This document shows, piece after piece, positions 10,995 through 21,519 of a stretch of 64,000 nucleotides of DNA. The translations under genes and the position numbers were made by a program. The notes beneath the pieces are model-generated. The model ran no database searches. It saw only the letters and a list, made by a program, of their open reading frames with translations, and had not been told where the DNA came from. Numbering within the stretch: position 1 is the stretch's first letter; each line of letters opens with the position of its first letter. Origin of the DNA: Panicum virgatum (taxonomy: Eukaryota > Streptophyta > Magnoliopsida > Poales > Poaceae); the NCBI RefSeq assembly GCF_016808335.1, contig NC_053137.1:8172506-8236505 (forward strand), given 5' to 3'.

Positions 10995-11570
10995 ATGGCG
11001 ATTTCTTCCTCTTCCGACTCCAACTCCTTCGGAGATTCTTCCTCCTCCTCTTCTCCTTCTTCTTCCCTCCCCGCTTCTTCCATCGACTCCATCCCGGAGA
11101 GCCGAGAGCCGACTCCTGAGTGGAACCCGACGGCAACGTACGAGGCGCTGGCTCCTCTGCATTGGGATGTAGAGGAGTTCGACTTCGGGATCGTCTCCGA
11201 GTAGGACGAGCCCGAGACCGAGGGGGAAGACCTCTAGTTCCTATTCCAGGAGGAACTGGAGAGCATCAGCGACGACGCTTTCTCTTGGGACGGAGTCGAC
11301 TCCTCCTCGGAAGAGGAGATCGACTCCTCCTCCGGCGAAGACCCGATGGGAGGGAAACCCTTCCAATTCCTCGGGTCCTCCGAGGAGAACAGCGAGGAAG
11401 AGAGCAGCGGCAGCGGTCGGAGCAGCGACTTCGGGTCCGAGGGCGGCAGCAGTGCCTTCGACGACGATGACAGCTACGACGACGAGGACAACGACAGCGA
11501 CGACGACGACGATGATGGCAACGACGGCGGAGATGCGCCGGCCCAGAGCCCCAAACGCCGTAGGTACTAG
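10995..11570 (+). pseudogene. Antisense Ser/Asp/Glu-rich acidic ORF of Tat copy 1
   Basis: From the ATG at 10995 a single frame runs to a stop at 11570 (about 191 codons), interrupted by TAG codons at 11202-11204 and 11235-11237. The N-terminus is a serine-rich stretch, followed by EALAPLHWDVEEFDF and then dense acidic runs, ending with the basic tail PKRRRY. It lies antisense to pol between the polypurine tract and the PMD gene. Closely similar acidic proteins occur in other grass Tat elements, to my recollection. It has no enzymatic motif and its role is unknown. An acidic, disordered nuclear or chaperone-like protein is only a guess from composition. Confidence 0.6.
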
Positions 11571-11675
11571 GTACCTATGAGCAGTAGAAGTAGTACTATA
11601 GGAATAGGATTGTAAAGCCCAAGGATTAATTCCTTTGTAAAAATCGGCTTTTTCCTTGTAAAAACCTTTCCTTTT

Positions 11676-11681
11676 AATAAA
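11676..11681 (+). terminator. Candidate poly(A) signal AATAAA
   Basis: AATAAA lies 106 bp after the stop of the acidic ORF on the same strand, in a T-rich stretch, and before the next plus-strand gene starts at 11965. This fits a separate antisense transcript ending here. Confidence 0.4.
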
Positions 11682-11964
11682 GTTAATTTCCTTCAATTGC
11701 TGTGTGTTTGATTTATTTTCCAAAAAGCCGATGGCAACGCATCAGGCTTCTACAAATATCTAAGAGCCGACGAAATTCAAACTAGAAGCAACCCGCACAA
11801 GAGTAGAGCATCACTTCCACCTTGAACCGAACTCGAAACAAACTCTCAAATCCGAGCATAATTCAAAAACCCAGCTCTACAAATTCGAGCAAAAACTTCT
11901 CCAAGCATCCAGAATTCGATTCAGAACCCATAGCAATCAAACCCTAAACCAACAGATCTGAACC

Positions 11965-14917
11965 ATGACAGACTCTGTAGCTCAAACAACAAATCCTATA
12001 GATGATGATGCGGCAATCTGTGGCCTAAAGGTAATATTCAACCTAATTCTTTTGGTTTTCCTTAGCTTACTAAGCCTCTGAAACATTAAACTCTGAAACC
12101 TGACATCATATGCATACTTCTGAATTTCTGAACTTCAGGTGTCAGACATTCTTCTGCCGTATCCTTCCAATCCAAAATCTTTCTGTCTCGGCCCACGAGC
12201 TTACGAAAATCCCATAGATTTGATCTCTTGTGAAGCAAATAGGATCCCTTTCGTGAACCAAAACATCAATTTGAATTCCTGGGCCGACTTCTTAAGAGCC
12301 TGGCCCAATCCACCTGAAAGCTGGATTACATGGTACAGTAGAGTAGCAAAAGCTCACATGCCCTTGTGGCAAGAATTAAACATAGCCGATGCACTTAGCT
12401 TATCATTATCACCCCTTGATAAAGATGAGAACCTTCTGAAAACCATCGGCTATTTTTGGTCTGACGCTCTGAACTGTTTCCTCTTTGGCCACAGTCCCAT
12501 GACCCTTACTCTGTTAGATGTCACCATGATCACTGGCCTAGACATTGGATCCCCCAATCCTGCTGCTCACAAAATGGCAGAAGTCCCCTTTAAACTTTCA
12601 TCCAAGTCAAACTGCACAAACTGGGGCACTTACATGAACCAGCACATGAAAACAAAAGGTCCAGTGACTGAAAAGGAACACACAGCCTTTTTAAACCTTT
12701 GGTTAGAACATTTCATCTTCTGTGGTCCTTCCTTAGCTCCAACTAAGAATTATCTTCCTTTGGCCTACCATCTGGCCCATGGCAACCGCACCGGCCTAGG
12801 CAAACTTTTCCTTGGAGAAACATACAGATGTCTCCACCTGATGACAACCAACTTGCTTAACCAAAAGAAACATAAAACTGGAGGCCCTTGGTGGTTTATT
12901 CAGTTATGGGCACAACTTTACTTTCAGCATCAGATCCCAAACTTCCAACGCCTGACCAAGAATTCCTTTCCCGATGAGAGTGGCAAACCAATTAGATGTA
13001 CTAGTTATGGCCAAACCTTATTTAGTCTTCCTGGCAGTAAACTGAATCCAACAGATGCAACAAACTGGTTCAGAGTTTTCTACAAAGGCCTAGAGAATCC
13101 ACTCTATTTTCCATTCACTGAATCTGAATCCTTTGAGAACCCAACTGCCTTTAGACTGGATAGTTTTGCCGATGACGACATCACTCAACATCTATACTCC
13201 CTGATGATTCGACCTGGTTTCCTCCCTGTTGGTATGAGTACTTCCAATAGAATTATTAAACCAGGCTATGAAACCTATCAACCAGTCATAGCAGCTCGGC
13301 AATTTGGCATAGGACAAGTCCCTCCCCACTTCCATATTCACCACTTGGTGGAGAGTAGAGCCGATCTGCCTGATGGCCTCACCAGTTCAAGATGCTACAG
13401 CATTTCGACAACCTCCACATTCCAATATCAGCTGATCTATCCTTTGATCCTTCATCAATCGACTTCTGCACATGGTGGGGAATGTGGAAAACACATGTAT
13501 TTAGGAAACCTCTAGGTCCTCGACTGCAGCAAATTGACCCTGAATACGTAATCCCCGAAGAGGTACTAAATTTATGCATTCATTCTTTCTAAGTCCTCTA
13601 TTTTTTCTCTTAACTAATCCTGCTCACCCTGTTTGCAGCAACAAGATGGTCCAGAACCTATGACCAGCAATGGGGAGCCATTCCACTTTCTTCCAACTGC
13701 CCCTGATGTACTCTTCTGCAAGGGATCACCATCAATGAAGAAAGTGATAATGACTATTCAGCCAGACTTACTTCAGTCGGCTTCCAAACGAAAACAAGCT
13801 TCTGCAATTGTTACCCCCCGAGTTCCAACCAAAAAGAGGAAGATGATTACAAAAAGGATCATTAAGAAAATTGTCCAATCTTCCCCAAGTCCATCAGATA
13901 CTAACTCCAACCAGGTGATTCATCTTTTCTGAAACTTCTTCCCAATGCACATATATTCTGGTTGACCGTAATTTTATTTTCAGGACATGGCTAAAGACAT
14001 CCCCAATGCAGAAAGCCCAGTACAACATGAGACGACTGCAAATCCTAATGTACTGATAGAGGCAAGCGAGGGGCAAGCTAACACAGTCAATGTTTTTGAT
14101 GTCGACACAAGCTCTATTAGGACGATCGCTCTTGAACCGCCCAATGCTTCTTCTTCAGAACAGGTAACATTACAAGAACCAATTCTGAACCAGCCGATAG
14201 CTTCATAAATGCACCTTGCTCTAATTTCAGATATGTCCATAGGGCTTTGACATTTCAGGTTTACTTTCCTTTGACCCGGCATCAATGGGTCTGACTGCCC
14301 CTGGAGCAAAAGCACCATCTTTGCAGCAATCAGCTAACTTGGCAAATCAGCTTCAACTCATCAAGGATCTGCTATCTGCTCCGATCATTACTTTGGTTGA
14401 TGATTCCAGCAAGATAAAAGAAATTCTTGAGCAGATAGAATCCCAACTTCCAGAATCACTTCGAGTCAAACTTTGGGCAGCCGGCCATCTTCCTTTCTTT
14501 CGGGCAGAGGTGAAGGCAGCACAACAGAGAATAGAAGTGCGTCACTCTCAAATCCCTCTGAAAGCCGACATCGCTCAGAAGTGCAAACTACTCAACCAAA
14601 AGAAGGCAACTCTGGATGCTAAAGCTGATATCTCCGAGAGCACAGGACGACTCAACCTCTTGGAAAAGGAACTGATGGAACTTGAAGAAAAGGTCCGCAA
14701 TACCCAAAGACTAATCCAAGAGGAGAAAGCTTTGATCGCAAACTCCAAGCAGGAAGCCCAAGAAATGGCTGAACAAATACAGGTAGAGTTTGCAGAGATA
14801 AGCACCTTGAGTCGACAGATAATATCAGGCGATGACAAGGACGACGAAGAAATCATTGCAAGAGCTGACACTGTACGTGCAGAAGCCATCCATGCCATGA
14901 AAGGATTCCTGAACTAG
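11965..14917 (+). pseudogene. Antisense spliced gene: plant mobile domain plus coiled coil, nearly intact
   Basis: Five exons with GT-AG junctions join in phase: 11965-12030, 12139-13562, 13639-13914, 13984-14163 and 14243-14917, about 870 residues. Exon 2 is a plant mobile domain (PMD, MAIN/MAIL-like): SWADFLRAWPNPPESW, FWSDALNCFLFGHSPMT, LLDVTMITGLDIG. Exon 3 is basic with KKRKMITKRIIKKI, a plausible nuclear signal. Exon 5 is a heptad-rich coiled coil (about residues 680-860). The only disablement I see is one missing base near 13380-13392, after which the frame continues with QHFDNLHIPISADL. It lies antisense between integrase and the 3' LTR of a Tat retrotransposon. PMD proteins of host genes act in silencing and genome stability; PMDs carried by transposons are known, with unclear function. 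Confidence 0.72.
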
Positions 14918-15027
14918 TAGAACTATTCAGAAAACATTTGATGTTGCCTGTTAAACCTGAAACTTGTACTCGTTTAAAATATCTTAAGTCGATGGTCACA
15001 TATCGGCTGTCCCGCTTCTCATTTATT

Positions 15028-15115
15028 ATCTCTCTTTTTTTTACTGGCCAACTCAACGTGTTGGCCTCTCATGATTTTTTTTACTGGCCAACTCAACGTG
15101 TTGGCCTCTCATGAT
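15028..15115. repeat. Two-copy tandem repeat, about 42 bp, each with a hairpin
   Basis: The unit TTACTGGCCAACTCAACGTG plus TTGGCCTCTCATGATTTTTT occurs twice in a row. Within each unit GGCCAAC...GTTGGCC forms a perfect 7-bp stem with a 7-base loop. It lies between the end of the antisense PMD gene and the end of integrase, so it could sit in the 3' region of both converging transcripts. Confidence 0.7.
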
Positions 15116-15257
15116 TCAGCCAGATGGATTTCATCGGCTTTTATCACTCACCTTCCCACATGCTCGGGAAATATTTCTTGAGGTGTTGGCCATTGACAGC
15201 CACATGAAACTTGACACCATCCAACTCCTCAAGCATGTAAGCATTTCCAGACAAAAC

Positions 15258-16328
15258 CTAATCAACCTTGTACGGTCCGTGCCAAGTTGGAGACCACTTG
15301 CCATATTTTCTATCTTTAGTTCCCAATGGTAACACTGCCTCCCAAACTAGATCTCCAACCTGGAATTCTTTCGGCTTGACCCTTTTATTATATGCACGAG
15401 CAACTTTAGCCTTGTTTTCCTTAATTTTCTCAAGCGACCAAAGTCTTACATCTGTAAGATCCTCCACATTATCATTCATCAAGGTCGCATACTGTTCAGC
15501 CAATAGATCATTCTGAAACTTAACACGTCTCGATCCGGCCGTAATTTCCCACGGTAACACAGCATCTTGGACGTAGACCAAATGGTATGGTGACATCTTG
15601 ATGGATCTGTGAAACGAAATTCCATACACCCACAAAGCTTCTGACAACACCTCATGCCAGCGCCTAGGATATTCATCGATCTTTCTCTTAATCAACTTGA
15701 TAAGGCTCTGGTTGGATGCTTCAGCTTGTCCATTAGCCTAGGCATAATATGGGGATGATCTGATTAGCTTGAACCCCGTGTCATCGGCAAACTTCCTAAA
15801 TTCTTCCGAAATAAAGACCGGCCCTCCATCGGTCGTGATGGTCTGAGGGATCCCAAACCTATGAATGATATGTTCTTTGACGAAACTGATCACATCTTTT
15901 GATGCCACTGACCTCATGGGTACCGCCTCTACCCATTTTGTGAAATAATCCGTGACAGCTAAATCCCATTGGTGGCCTTTACTAGACGGCGGGTTAATCT
16001 GGCCGATCATATCCATGGCCCAACCCCAGAACGGCCATGGCTTAATAATAGGATTCATTACTGATGCCGGTACCATCTGAATCTTGCCGAATTTCTGACA
16101 TGCCTGACATCCCTTGTAATATTTGAAGCAATCTTCAAGCATGGTAGGCCAGTAATATCCCAATCGCCTAATCAGCCATTTCATCTTATGAGCCGTTTGA
16201 TGAATGCCGCAGGCTCCTTCATGAATCTCATGCAAAAGCCGATTCGACTCTGCAGGTCCCAGACATTTAAGCAGCAGTCCTTCCAAGGTCCTGTAGAACA
16301 TGTCGTCCCCTATCAGAACATACTTCAT
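15258..16328 (-). pseudogene. Integrase of Tat copy 1
   Basis: The 16328-15738 frame gives the zinc-binding region (HEGACGIHQTAHKM, GCQACQKFGK) and the catalytic core, with VTDYFTKWVEA for the first Asp and TITTDGGPVF for the second. It stops at a TAG (about 15739, probably from CAG), and the same frame resumes with ANGQAEASN, which holds the third acidic residue. The C-terminal part (15695-15258) contains WHEVLSEALWVYG and KPKEFQVGDLVW. Integrase would insert the cDNA into the genome. One stop and a frameshift at the junction with the second RNase H (about 16340-16360) inactivate it. Confidence 0.88.
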
Positions 16329-16339
16329 AGCTTTGAGTC

Positions 16340-16896
16340 TTATCCTTCTGGGTGCCCCGCCGAGCCGAATCCTTCAAATAATTGAAGATATCGACTCTCC
16401 AGTCTCCAGGTTCTAGAAACTGAACCTCTACATTGACTCCATCAGCTGTTTCCTTGTATCCTGAAGCCATCTGTGCCAAATTATTGGCTTCATTATTCAT
16501 AGTTCTGCGTATCCAGTGGAAATTAATGTACCTGAATTGTGACATCAACTCACGGCATTGCATCCATATTGGGAAAAGAGCCTCGCTCTCACATTTATAT
16601 TCTTCCGTGAGCTGAGAAATCACCAGTTTCGAATCCCCAAATACTTCCACTGCCTCTGCACCAGCTTCCAGGAGTAATTCCATCCCTTTGCACACAGCTT
16701 CATATTCTACTAAATTATTGGTGCACGGAGCAGTCATCCTGATGGAAAAAGAATAAGTCACCCCTCGAGGTGACACCAACAGAATTCCCACACCGCATCC
16801 ATCATCGCATGCCGATCCGTAAAAAAACATGGCACAAGCACGTATAAACAGTGCAGCTATATCAGTGCTAACCCTGTTTGCCATGAGATCCGCCAA
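16340..16896 (-). pseudogene. Second (archaeal-like) RNase H of Tat copy 1
   Basis: The frame contains GCGVGILLVSPRG, NNLVEYEAVCKGMELLLEAG, VFGDSKLVISQL and NNEANNLAQMASG, the ordered motifs of the extra RNase H found in Tat/Ogre elements. The first catalytic motif reads FYGS where FDGS is normal, so the first catalytic Asp is replaced by Tyr. A TAG at 16897-16899 separates it from the RT frame (KAVKG*TLADLMANRV). Confidence 0.82.
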
Positions 16897-16899
16897 TGT

Positions 16900-18549
16900 C
16901 TATCCTTTGACTGCCTTCGCAGGCTGATATCGGATATCGAACTCTGACAATGTAAACATCCACTTTCCGAGCCGGCCTTTCAGAACTGGAGCCGACAACA
17001 TATACTTTATGACATCCGATTTGCAGATGACAATCGTTTCCGCCGAGAGCAAAATATGACGAAGCTTTGTGCATGTAAAGAATAAACAAAGGCAAAGCTT
17101 CTCGATCTCAAGGTACCTGGTCTCGGCGTCTAACATGCGCCTGCTGAGGTAGAAAACAACCCTCTCCTGGCCGTTATGCTTCTGAACCAATACCGAAGCA
17201 ATGGAAGTGTCACCCACAAACAGGTACACGTAGAATGGCCTATCTTGCTGGGGTGGAACCAACACTGGAGGCTTCGATAGATATTCCTTGATTTCATCAA
17301 AAGCCTTCTGTTGTTCTGCCCCCCAGCGAAACTCAGCATCTGTTTTGACTTTCACCAAACCCATGAACGGCTCGATGCGCCCAGACAGATTGGAGATAAA
17401 ACGTCTGACAAAGTTGATTTTGCCGATGAGCTTCTGCAAATCTTTCTTCGTAGTAGGTGGTCTCATTGTCCTTACAGCTTCTTGACTTTTCAAGCCGATC
17501 TCGATTCCCCGCTCGTGCACCAGGAATCCTAAGAACTGACCAGCCGATACACCGAACGCGCACTTCTTTGGGTTCATTCTGAGTCCAAACCTTCGAGTCC
17601 GCTCTAAGACCTGGCGCAAATCTTCCAGATGTCCCCCAGCCGACGTGGACTTGACCACGACGTCATCAATGTAGATCTCCACCAATTTGCCGATGAGATC
17701 ATGAAAAATGTAATTCATGGCACGTTGATACATTGCACTGGCATTTTTCAATCCAAAGGTCATAACCAAGTACTCAAACAACCCGACCGCGCCTGGTACT
17801 CTGAACGCGGTCTTGTGTACATCCTCTATGGCCATAAAAATCTGGTTGTAGCCGGCATTACCATTCATAAAACTCATCATCTTATGACCAGCCGCTGCGT
17901 TGATCAATGCTTCCGCAACAGGCATCGGATACTCGTCCTTTGGTGTTGCTCTGTTGAGGTCTCTGAAATCCACGCAGACTCGCCATCGGCCATCTTTCTT
18001 TTGGACAGGGACCATGCTAGAGATCCACTCCGCATACCGACATGGCCAGATGAATCCTGCATCCAGCATTTTTTGCACTTCTTTCTTAACCTCCTCTAGG
18101 ACTTCGGCCTTCATCTGACGCGCTGGTTGCGGAAACGGCCGAAATCCCTTCTTAAGCGGTAGCCGATGCTCGACGATATTTCTATTCGGGCCGGGCATCT
18201 CAGTATAATCCCATGCGAAACAGTCCCGGTACTCCTTCAACAGTTCTATCATTTGCTCACGCAAGATCGGGTCTAACTTTTTGCTGATAAATGTCGGTCG
18301 CGGCTTATCCCCGGGACCGATATCGACTTCCTCCAAATCGTCAGCAGACGTAAACCCGTACCCCAACTTGCCGCCGTCTGAAAGATCGACATCGACAGCA
18401 AACATAGGGAGATAACAAGAAAAATTTCCCGGCCAACCGCACGGGCTGGCCGTTCCCACATTTCCGTCATTATTCAAAACTGAATACTCTGCAAAGGCCA
18501 TTGTTTGTACATAATGTAATAATTGTAACCCCAAGTATATATTACTCAT
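16900..18549 (-). pseudogene. Reverse transcriptase and first RNase H of Tat copy 1
   Basis: A 549-residue open frame holds gypsy RT in order: EEVKKEVQKMLDAGFIWP, WRVCVDFRDLNRATPKDEYP, VMTFGLKNASAMYQRAM, and the catalytic loop YIDDVVVKS (about 17647-17673). The degenerate connecting RNase H follows (RPFYVYLFVGDTS, VVFYLSRRMLDAETRY). This degeneracy is usual where a second RNase H is present. The frame ends at the TAG at 16897. RT would make cDNA in cytoplasmic particles. The RT frame itself is open, but the polyprotein cannot be read through into integrase without suppressing stops. Confidence 0.88.
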
Positions 18550-18617
18550 TTTTTGGGGCCGGTCGCTGGGACCAGCCTCTCTAAATTTGCTGGGCTCCGT
18601 AGCTTGCCAGGATGTGT

Positions 18618-19672
18618 CTACTCTGTGAGGCCAGTGGATAAGACCAGCCTCAACCTGTTTTTTGTCGCTTCAATCCGATCACAGTCTTCCAGCGCGATCC
18701 CTGAGATCGGCTCTTGCCCTTCCGCATCCCAGGCGTTCATGTCTGCAAGCGAAACCTCCACCTCATCGCCATCCCACTGGACCAAGCACTGGTGCATCAT
18801 GGAAGGAACACAACAATTTGCGTGAATCCAATCCCTCCCAAGCAGCACTGTGTATGTACTCTTACTGTTGACGATGAAGAACGATGTTGGAATGGTCTTG
18901 CGGCCAACTGTCAACTCCACATTGAGGACACCCTGTGCCTCCGACAGCTGACCGTTGAAATCATTGAGCATCACATTGGTCTTGATAAGATCAGCAGTGG
19001 AACGACCCAACCGGCGCAGCACTGAGTACGACATCAGGTTGACTGCGGTGCCAGTGTCGACCAACATCTTGTTCACAGGTTTGCCATCGATGAGGCCCTT
19101 GAGATACAATCCCTTCTGGTGCTTGTAGCTTCTCTCCTTGGGCTTCTCGAAGATGATCGGCTGTGGGCCGAGATCCAGCTGCGCGATGGCCAATTCCTCC
19201 GGTTGGGGCGCCCGAAACTCCGATGGGAGCACGAACACCATGTTCACATCAGTCGATGGCTTGTCATCAGCTCTTGGCTGCTTGGGGCGCCACTCCCTCC
19301 TTGGAGGATGCCTTTCCACCCTTCGCGGGCGCGTGACTTGCTCTACGAGATCTGGACGCGCTTTCCTCAGCACGTCAAGGTACCTTGCTTCTGCCTCTTC
19401 GAGGTTGCGTAGGCGCTGCACTCTGCGCTTCTGTGATCGGCTGAGCCCGTCAGGACACCACCGTGGATGATGATACTTGTCTTCTTCTTCTAGCTCAAGA
19501 TCATCCCTAGGTGGCTGCCTCACATGGTCGTCGTGATGTGTTCTGGGCCCCAAGCGCTGGAACACCGATGTCTCGCCTTGCTGGCGTCCCTGAGGCCTGC
19601 ACTCCAAGCAATCATCTAAAGTAGGCAATCGGGCGGCTATACCTTGCGGGTGGGCCTCAGGAGGGGAAAGAG
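18618..19672 (-). pseudogene. Gag C-terminus and aspartic protease of Tat copy 1
   Basis: The frame begins inside gag at about 19672 (upstream codons to 19754 belong to unrelated A/T-rich DNA). It includes the spacer RRVQRLRNLEEAEARYL and the protease with active-site motif LVDTGTAVNLM, plus VLLGRDWIHANCCVPS. The more usual retroviral-type triad is D-S/T-G; DTG is present. The capsid region is lost by the 5' truncation, so no functional Gag can be made. Confidence 0.82.
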
Positions 19673-20282
19673 GTATCCTGATGGTATATCTCCAATATGG
19701 TGAATTGTAATAGTATATTTCCAACTCCTGAAAGTTGTAATGGTATATCTCCAATTAACCCTACCATTTTTGAGTTTGATATATCTTATAGTGCTCTTTC
19801 TCATATTCGTTAAGGATGTAAAGTTACTTGGAATATCACGCTTTACTTATTTATATATCTATCTGTCGTTGCTTCCATGTTGTACTCGTTTCTAGGGTTA
19901 TGCTGTCGAAATTTTCTATTTCGGCATTTTATAGTGCAGTTGTGTAGTATCCTAGGGTTGCGTGATTCCTGGGGTGTTACACTTATAGAGGATACATCTG
20001 CTTTACACGTGCCCTCAAAATGATATTGGCTGCAACTGACAAGGATGTGAAAATGAAAGGCAGGCACGACGAGCTACATGGGTTCAGGGTTCCTTTTGAA
20101 CTCTTCCTATGTTGACATTTTAAATATCATCTTAAAGAGAAAATGTATTTTACTGCTTTCACCAATCCATTTTGTCTTTCTAACCCCATGAATAAAATTT
20201 TGGCTCGATTTACTCTCTCTCAAACTATTTTCCTTTTACCACCTAGTGAGAGTTGTCCTATTTATTTCTCCATCTACGGGTT
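19673..20282. other. Unassigned spacer upstream of subtilase copy B
   Basis: It starts with a short repeated pattern (GGTATATCTCCAA at about 19682 and 19743) and continues as AT-rich DNA without convincing coding potential. No continuation of the CACTA or copia elements that flank the Tat element on its left could be recognised here. Confidence 0.4.
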
Positions 20283-20485
20283 GGGCCTGTTTGGCATGGC
20301 TTATTTTGGCTTCAGATTCACCTATTTCACGCAAATCAAGATACTGTAGCGTGAAGCTGTTTTATAAGCCCGTGCTAAAATAAACTAGAAGCCGAATGAA
20401 GCAAGTTTTTCTAGCTTCACCGGCTTTGGCTTGGCTTTGGCTTTACTGGTGAAGCCGTTTAGGGTGAAGCTATGCCAAACGGGAC
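20283..20485. mobile_element. Small MITE with GGGCCTGTTTGGCAT-type ends
   Basis: The left end GGGCCTGTTTGGCATGGCT matches the inverted right end (GTCCCGTTTGGCATAGCT on the complementary strand) with few differences. The 203-bp element has repeated GGCTT/AAGCC words that can fold back. GGGCCTGTTTGG ends are common in hAT-like or PIF-like plant MITEs. No clear target duplication was seen, so the superfamily is uncertain. Confidence 0.6.
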
Positions 20486-20860
20486 ATGAATTTTAAGTTC
20501 AAATATTATGACCAGATATTGGGCATGATGCCTTATGTTAGAAAAACATATTAATTTTTTTATGTGGTTATTTTCATAGGTTAGGAATATTTAATACGGA
20601 ATTGATCCTAGATATACAAAACTGCATGGAATACACTTGGTAGAATTTGAACTTAAAACTCAACTTGTATATGGAGAAAAAAATCTCATTAGAGGGTAGA
20701 TTGGACCAACTGAAATAGTTCTTCGGAGTAAATCAAGTATAAATTGGTGAGGATAATAGTTTGAGGGTGGAAATTTTATTTAAGGGTGGGGGTGTTAAGC
20801 GGACCAAAGTGAATTGATGTGGATAATAAAATAGACCTTTCTCTCATCGTAATACTCGTC

Positions 20861-20868
20861 TATAAATA
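20861..20868 (+). promoter_or_regulatory. TATA box of subtilase copy B
   Basis: TATAAATA lies 44 bp upstream of the probable start codon at 20912, on the same strand, in a position fitting a short 5' leader. Confidence 0.5.
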
Positions 20869-21519
20869 CCGGCTAGTGTCATCGGCTAGTAATGAACAAA
20901 GCATACGAGCAATGGATTTCTATTCTTCTCCGCGTCGCCTTAGAGCTTCGGCGCTACTTGTATGCTTTTGCACGTTATTAATTATTCGGGGTAAATGGAG
21001 GATCTTCAAGGGTAAGCAAGTCTGCCAACGATCTGTCACCAGCTAGAGTGGTAGGATATGGCTAGCTTAACTGGAGGAGCTTTCTAAAATTTAAGTTCTA
21101 ACCCATTATGTTTGTAGCTTTATATTGTATACCTAGGCGATGTGAAACATGGACACCCGGACGATGTTGTTGCTTCGCACCATGATGTCCTCGCCACTGT
21201 TCTTGGAAGGTGCTACATGGTTTCTGCCAATAATTATTAGGTCATTTCCTCCTGCTTGCTGACTGTTTTATCTGAAAGTTCATGGTTTCACTGCCATAGC
21301 TTTCTAAAGGCAGCGGAATTGAATGTGGAGTACTATAGGTAAATATGTTTAGTTTGCTACGTTAATATTATTTACTTTCAGCAAGGACGATTCTCTGGCC
21401 TCCACGGTCCACAACTACAAGCATGGCTTCTCAGGATTTGCAGCAATGCTTACTCAAGACCAAGCTGAACAGCTTGCAGGTTAGGTCTTTCACTTCATGC
21501 CCTGAAACAAGTTAAATTC

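Larger units (their letters stand above)
9531..19672 (-). mobile_element. Tat-lineage Ty3/gypsy retrotransposon (copy 1), 5' truncated
   Basis: In element sense (minus strand) the order is gag-protease (19672-18618), RT-RNase H (18549-16900), second RNase H (16896 down), integrase (to 15258), a long region with antisense genes (14917-10995), a polypurine tract and the 3' LTR (10730-9531). The second RNase H and the antisense genes between pol and the 3' LTR are hallmarks of the Tat/Ogre group. The 5' LTR, primer-binding site and most of gag are missing; gag breaks at about 19672. It sits inside the CACTA element. ATTGT (9526-9530) is the candidate target duplication on the left, with no right partner. 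Confidence 0.85.
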
